A stretch of 10,248 nt of DNA from Willaertia magna (taxonomy: Eukaryota > Heterolobosea > Eutetramitea > Acrasida > Naegleriidae). The translations under genes were made by a program, and so were the position numbers. The notes beneath the pieces were generated by a model that saw nothing but the letters and a program-made list of their open reading frames with translations, was not told the DNA's origin and made no database searches. The stretch lies in assembly GCA_902984215.1 (NCBI GenBank), contig CADWAF010000907.1:1-10248 (forward strand), read 5' to 3'. The first letter of the stretch is position 1. Every line of letters starts with the position of its first letter. This document shows positions 6,494 to 10,248 of this stretch, piece after piece.

Positions 6494-8184
6494 TTAAAAA
6501 GTTTTGGAGAACAAATCGTATTTTTCTTCATCTTCCTTTGTTGCTGTGCAATGGATAGTTTCTAATGCTTTCCTGAAATCATTTACATCCACTAATGGTG
6601 GTAATAATTTTTCCTGATCAATGTCAAATAACTTCACTTCTAGAATTATATCCGTATCTAAACAATAATTGTGGTTATAACTAAACTTTTCCTCTTCAGT
6701 AATAGGAGTTAATAAATCATCATAATATAACCCAGAAACAGGAGATATTCCACTAACCATCTTAAACTTGATTGCTCTTTGACATTTTCTCAAAGGTTCC
6801 ATTAAAGCTTGCCTTGTCAAAATCAATATATCAGACCCTGAAAATCCCTTAGTTTTTTCACCTAATTCTTGAAAGTGTTCATTAGTTAAAATATGTTCAG
6901 TTTGACCTAAATACTTTCTTATCATTTTAACCCTACTCTCTTCATTTGGTAGAGGAATATATAATTTCTTTTCAAATCTACGCTTAATAGCGATATCCAA
7001 TTCCCATGGTAAATTAGTTGCTCCAATTATTAAAATTCCTTCCTTTTGGTAAATCCCTTGCATTTGAACTAAAAATTCGGTCTTAATCCTTCTTGCAGTT
7101 TCACTTTCTGAATCATTTCTAGCTCCACAAAGGCTATCAATTTCATCAATAAATATTATAGAAGGTCTTCGTTGGTGAGCCATTTCAAACATTTGCTTTA
7201 TTCTTTGTTCCGATTGACCGACCCATTTACTCAATAGATCAGCACTTGATATGTTAAAAAAAGTAGAATTAGTCTCACTTGCAAGGGCAGACGCTAATAA
7301 GGTTTTACCAGTACCTTAACAATTTCATTTAAATATTTACTTTATCAATACAATTACTTACCTGGAGGACCATACAACAGTATAGATTTCCAAGCTTTTA
7401 ATTCACCCTGAAATAATTGAGGGAATTTCAGTGGTAACAAGGTTGCTTCCCTAATTGACTGTAAGGCATCTTCCAATCCAATGATGTCTTGATATGAGAT
7501 TTTAATGGACTGACGTAGTTGATCAGAAAGAATGCATTTTTCTATTTTACTATTACTTGAGGTTTGAAAATTAGGATTTCCTTCTATTTTTCTTTCCTCT
7601 GTTATTAATACACTATCAGTTGACTGATTGGAGGATATTTGATCAGAAAATGTATTATCTGTTGTAGAGAATGTAATAGGATCTCTTATTTTGATTTCGT
7701 TTGTTGAACTTAAAGAGATATCTTCACTAGTCATTCGTTTACGTTTTTTGTTACCTTCAATTGGAGTTATTATTCCAGAAGATTTAGGTTCTTCTTCCAT
7801 AACTGAAACTACTAATGTTTTTCTACAATTGGGACAGTTAAAGTTTGTTATATTTTGCTTTTGTTGGGGTGTTGTATTATTTGGATATTCCTCAATTGCT
7901 TCTTTCCTAAGAATAGGAAGATTTGATTTTAGTTGCATTTGATTACTTGCATCTTGGTCAAGTTGACTTAATTTCCTTTCATAAGTTTGGTTTAAGTATT
8001 GGTAAATTTGTTTTAGCGCTTCATTTGTTTCGAATGAGATAGCGCAGTTAATGCTGTTAGATGCTTTCAAGTAGTACTCATGGATTATGTTACTGGGACA
8101 ACTTGTTTGTTCTATTTGCAAGGCTTTTTTGGCAAAGAACAAAGCCTCTGCCATGTATTTGTGGGTTATTGGAGATACAGACAT
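6494..8184 (-). CDS. VPS4: VPS4-type AAA ATPase of the ESCRT pathway (two exons)
   Basis: Exon 1 is 8184-7362 and exon 2 is 7314-6494, with a 47-nt intron, giving 547 aa. VPS4 uses ATP to pull apart ESCRT-III filaments during multivesicular-body formation, cytokinetic abscission and nuclear-envelope closure. Residues 1-78 form a helical MIT domain (MAEALFFAKKALQIEQ), which binds ESCRT-III tails. The AAA core begins near 230 (YQDIIGLEDA) with Walker A GPPGTGKT (272-279), pore loop KWVG (304-307), Walker B IIFIDEID (327-334, Asp331/Glu332), the VPS4-typical SLCGARNDSESETARR (335-350), sensor-1 Asn375 and arginine fingers Arg386/Arg387 in KRRFEKKLYIPLP. The LLTP segment, a beta-domain insertion and a C-terminal helix follow, separating VPS4 from katanin and spastin. 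All catalytic residues are present. Unusual are a linker of about 150 residues (normally about 40), with FNCPNC (115-120) and KKRKR (146-150), and GQSEQ where GESEK is usual. The ATG at 8184 gives a full MIT domain. Confidence 0.93.
7315..7361 (-). other. Spliceosomal intron in the VPS4 gene
   Basis: A 47-nt minus-strand intron, from 7361 (GTAAGT) to 7315 (TTGTTAAG). It interrupts a Gly codon of the Walker A loop after its first base (CCA G|GT ACT GGT AAA). Removing it restores GPPGTGKT exactly, so both boundaries are secure. Unspliced message would stop at TAA two codons after the donor, deleting the whole ATPase core. Confidence 0.95.
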
Positions 8185-8557
8185 TTTTTGTAATCGCTAA
8201 AAGGGCAACCAACACTCAACACCAAGCACCAAAAAACGCAAAAATTAGGAGTTTGCAGCGATGATTTTATAGCCTTTTTAGTTTTTCAAAGCACTGAGAT
8301 TGGTGCAAAAATTCTTGATAGTGTATTTGTATGTCGTAAAGTATTTATTTTTTACAAATTGGTAATTTTTAAAAAAACTCTGAACCACAGTTTTTAAAAT
8401 TCAACTTGGAGGATTGATTGGTTATAACTAATAATGTAATTATTGGAATTTTAAAGACCACTCATATTTTAAACACTTGATTTAGAATGATTATAATAGT
8501 GTATATTTGGGGCTCACAATCGAACAATTTATTTACAGTAATAGTTGTATTACAACC
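8185..8557. other. Intergenic region: VPS4 promoter and lipocalin 3' region
   Basis: No gene is seen in these 373 bp. The part next to the VPS4 start (about 8195-8275) is unusually C- and A-rich on the plus strand. It has repeated ACCAA/AACAC/AGCACC units at 8206-8231 (TTGGTG/TGTTGGT on the transcribed minus strand), followed by AAACGCAAAAA, and probably contains the VPS4 core promoter and leader. Around 8373-8395 an inverted repeat, AAAAACT and AGTTTTT with a 9-base spacer, extends imperfectly into flanking A/T and may form a hairpin in the 3' region of the neighbouring minus-strand gene or be incidental. Confidence 0.4.
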
Positions 8558-8954
8558 TTAATATGCTTCTTCTTGAATACGGAATCCAATATTATCGTCA
8601 GAAGTCAAATCAGAATCACTTGCATAACAAATATTTTGATTACCAACATAAATTATTGCCTTTGGATTAGGAATTCCATCTCTTTCCATAATATCCAAAA
8701 CAGCTTGTAATTTTTCTGCTGTAATTTGTTGAGAGGCTGACAAAACTACCCAATGATATTGGTGATACAATCCTCCAAGAAGGTTGTCACATGTATAAAT
8801 GACAAGATAATCATTTTGTTGATAAGTGATAACTGAAAAGTCTAAACTAACTGGGACAGGCAATCCTCCAACTGTAGTATTATAACGTAAGGCATATAAA
8901 CCAGAGGTATCCTTGTCTGCAACATTTCCTGAAACAGTTTTCTGTTGACCTTTT
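8558..8954 (-). CDS. Lipocalin, apolipoprotein D type, C-terminal part
   Basis: A 131-codon open segment ending in TAA at 8560-8558. It reads KGQQKTVSGNVADKD at its start, then LPVPVSLDFSVITY, QQNDYLVIYTCDNLLGG, YHQYHWVVLSASQ, and a helix with IMERDGIPNP followed by VGNQNICYAS. This is the second half of a lipocalin barrel. The Y-x-V-Y-[ST]-C strand, the HxWVLSxS strand (family pattern WILSR) and the helix leading to a final Asn-x-Cys align with apolipoprotein D, including the cysteines that form disulfides in that group. Lipocalins bind small hydrophobic ligands and are usually secreted. The N-terminal half with the GxW motif, about 70 residues and a signal peptide, is missing. An acceptor CTATAG ends at 8955, so the upstream exon could lie beyond a long A/T intron. 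Alternatively, ATG 9017-9015 with a 34-nt intron (8983-8950, GT...AAAAG) would give a short protein beginning MKTELEKTIIVCQQ, without GxW. Partial or broken gene. Confidence 0.55.
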
Positions 8955-9017
8955 CTATAGTAAAATATTTAAATATTTTTTACAAACAATAATTGTTTTT
9001 TCTAATTCTGTTTTCAT

Positions 9018-10248
9018 TGTAAAAATAATGTTGTTAATAATTAATATTAATAATAACACATATTCCATTAAAACATTCACAAGAATTATATAGTTTAAAT
9101 AATTTTGTGTAAAAAATAATTATATTAAGAAGAAATTAATAAATAAAAATAAAATAATAAAAAAAATAAATTTTTTTTATATAATAATTCTGTATTTTTT
9201 AATTTTAATTAAAAAATTAAAAATATAAATTTCTATATATAATTTTTTTATAAAATATTAAAATAATAGTTAAATTGTAAATTTAATATATTTAAAATTA
9301 TAAATTTAAATATTATTCACTATATATCTTTTTTATCTATACAAAACTTTTAATACAAAACAAAAAATACAATATTTTTTATAAATAATTTATAATTATA
9401 ATGTAATATAATAAATAAAAAATAAATAATAATAAAATCTAAAAAATTAAAATCTAAAAAAATATTAAAATATTGTACTTTATTGTTTTTTTTTTGTTTT
9501 ATGTTTATAAAGTATTTTATAAAATAATAAAATTAAAAATAATAATAAAATTATAAATGTAAATAAAAAAAATATAATATTAGTGTAGATAAAAAATGAA
9601 AATAAAAATATAAATTTTTAATATTTAAAAAACTAACTTAACTAATTTTATATATAATTTTTTAAATTCTAAAAATAAAACTATTAAATTTTAAAATTTT
9701 TAAATAACAAAAAAAAATTTATTAATTATAAAATATTTAATTAAATAAATTTAATAATTTAAATTTTATTTTATAATTTATTTTATTTTTATTTTTATAA
9801 AGTTTTTTAAAATAATTTTTAATTTTAATAGATAATATATTAAAATAAAAATTAGTTAATATTTATTAATATAAATTTTGTTATATAATTTTTTACAATA
9901 ATTAATTTTTAAAAAATAATTAATAAAAATAAAAAAAATAATTATTTGATTTTTTTATATTTTTTTTATTAAATATTAATACATTAATTAAAATATAATT
10001 TAATTTATATAAATTTTATTTTATTTTTTATTTTTTATTAATAATAATAAATAATAATAAATAAAATATTAATAAAAAATATAATAGTAAATAATTATTT
10101 ATTTTATAATTAAAAAAAATATTATTTTTATTAATGTTTTTAGTAAAATTATAAAAAATATTTTTTATTATTATTTATATTTACTTCTTTATTATTTAAA
10201 AATCAATATAAATTATAAATCATTCGTAAAAAGGCTAACAAAGAATTT
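9018..10248. other. AT-rich gene-free flank
   Basis: About 1.2 kb of almost pure A/T after the lipocalin segment. No open frame with coding composition, tRNA or mobile-element motif is visible. A simple AAT-type tract (TAATAATAATAAA followed by shortened copies) lies at about 10039-10065. The last 30 bases (from about 10220, TCGTAAAAAGGCTAACAAAG) regain some G+C and may mark the approach to another gene outside the window. If the lipocalin is intact, this stretch would have to be a very long intron compared with the 47- and 55-nt introns nearby. Confidence 0.65.

Noticed and set aside
6184..6565. Plus-strand open frames with hydrophobic, membrane-like translations.
   Set aside because: They are antisense shadows of the Lys/Arg-rich Dsn1-like exon 1 and the 3' end of VPS4; the opposite strand has the protein-family evidence.
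7235..7361. VPS4 broken into two genes or a pseudogene by the frame break at the Walker A motif.
   Set aside because: A canonical GTAAGT...TTAAG intron removes the break and restores GPPGTGKT exactly.
7691..8264. Plus-strand open frames opposite VPS4 exon 1.
   Set aside because: Antisense shadows of the MIT domain and linker, without start context or family resemblance.
8507..8710. Plus-strand 67-codon frame.
   Set aside because: It is antisense to the conserved lipocalin C-terminus.
2956..8960. Search for CRISPR arrays, tRNA genes, transposases or defence systems.
   Set aside because: No regularly spaced repeats, no tRNA-like promoter boxes and no such protein motifs were seen; the gene island contains ordinary eukaryotic functions.

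Overview
The window looks like nuclear DNA of a very AT-rich eukaryote with a compact gene layout. Two minus-strand genes carry short spliceosomal introns (47 and 55 nt) with GTAAGT donors and AAG acceptors. Start codons sit in A-rich contexts, most stops are TAA, and the proteins are eukaryote-specific (an ESCRT VPS4 ATPase and a probable kinetochore subunit). Coding sequence is clearly richer in G+C than its surroundings. The left flank (about 1-2950) and right flank (about 8960-10248) are almost pure A/T. An early-diverging fungus with extremely AT-rich intergenic DNA, or an AT-rich amoeboid protist, would fit. The sequence alone does not decide between them. CAA serves as Gln and TAA as stop throughout the intact genes, so the standard code applies.

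Layout. 1-2950 is an AT-rich desert holding a decayed plus-strand open frame (about 98-744), traces of a possible decayed frame on the minus strand (about 1106-1254) and a small imperfect minisatellite (about 1425-1570). From about 2955 the composition changes abruptly and a gene island begins. It contains an intronless 605-aa condensation/alcohol-acetyltransferase-fold protein (3243-5060, +) and a 92-aa hydrophilic acidic protein (5137-5415, +). Then come two minus-strand genes read leftwards: a 547-aa VPS4-type AAA ATPase (8184-6494, one intron) and a 306-aa coiled-coil protein that resembles the Mis12-complex subunit Dsn1 (6437-5462, one intron). The 3' end of a lipocalin of the apolipoprotein D type follows (8954-8558, -). 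Its N-terminal half is not visible. The island ends at about 8960-9020 and the second AT desert runs to the window end.

Genes are 46-76 bp apart inside the island, except for about 370 bp between VPS4 and the lipocalin. No operon-like or defence-like system is evident. The genes look like ordinary unlinked functions: membrane scission, kinetochore assembly, acyl transfer and lipid binding. The points most worth a second look are the substituted catalytic His in the condensation-fold protein, the Dsn1 assignment with a near-perfect E2F site in its 56-bp upstream gap, the long CxxC-bearing linker in VPS4, and the decayed frame whose stops could all come from Gln codons.
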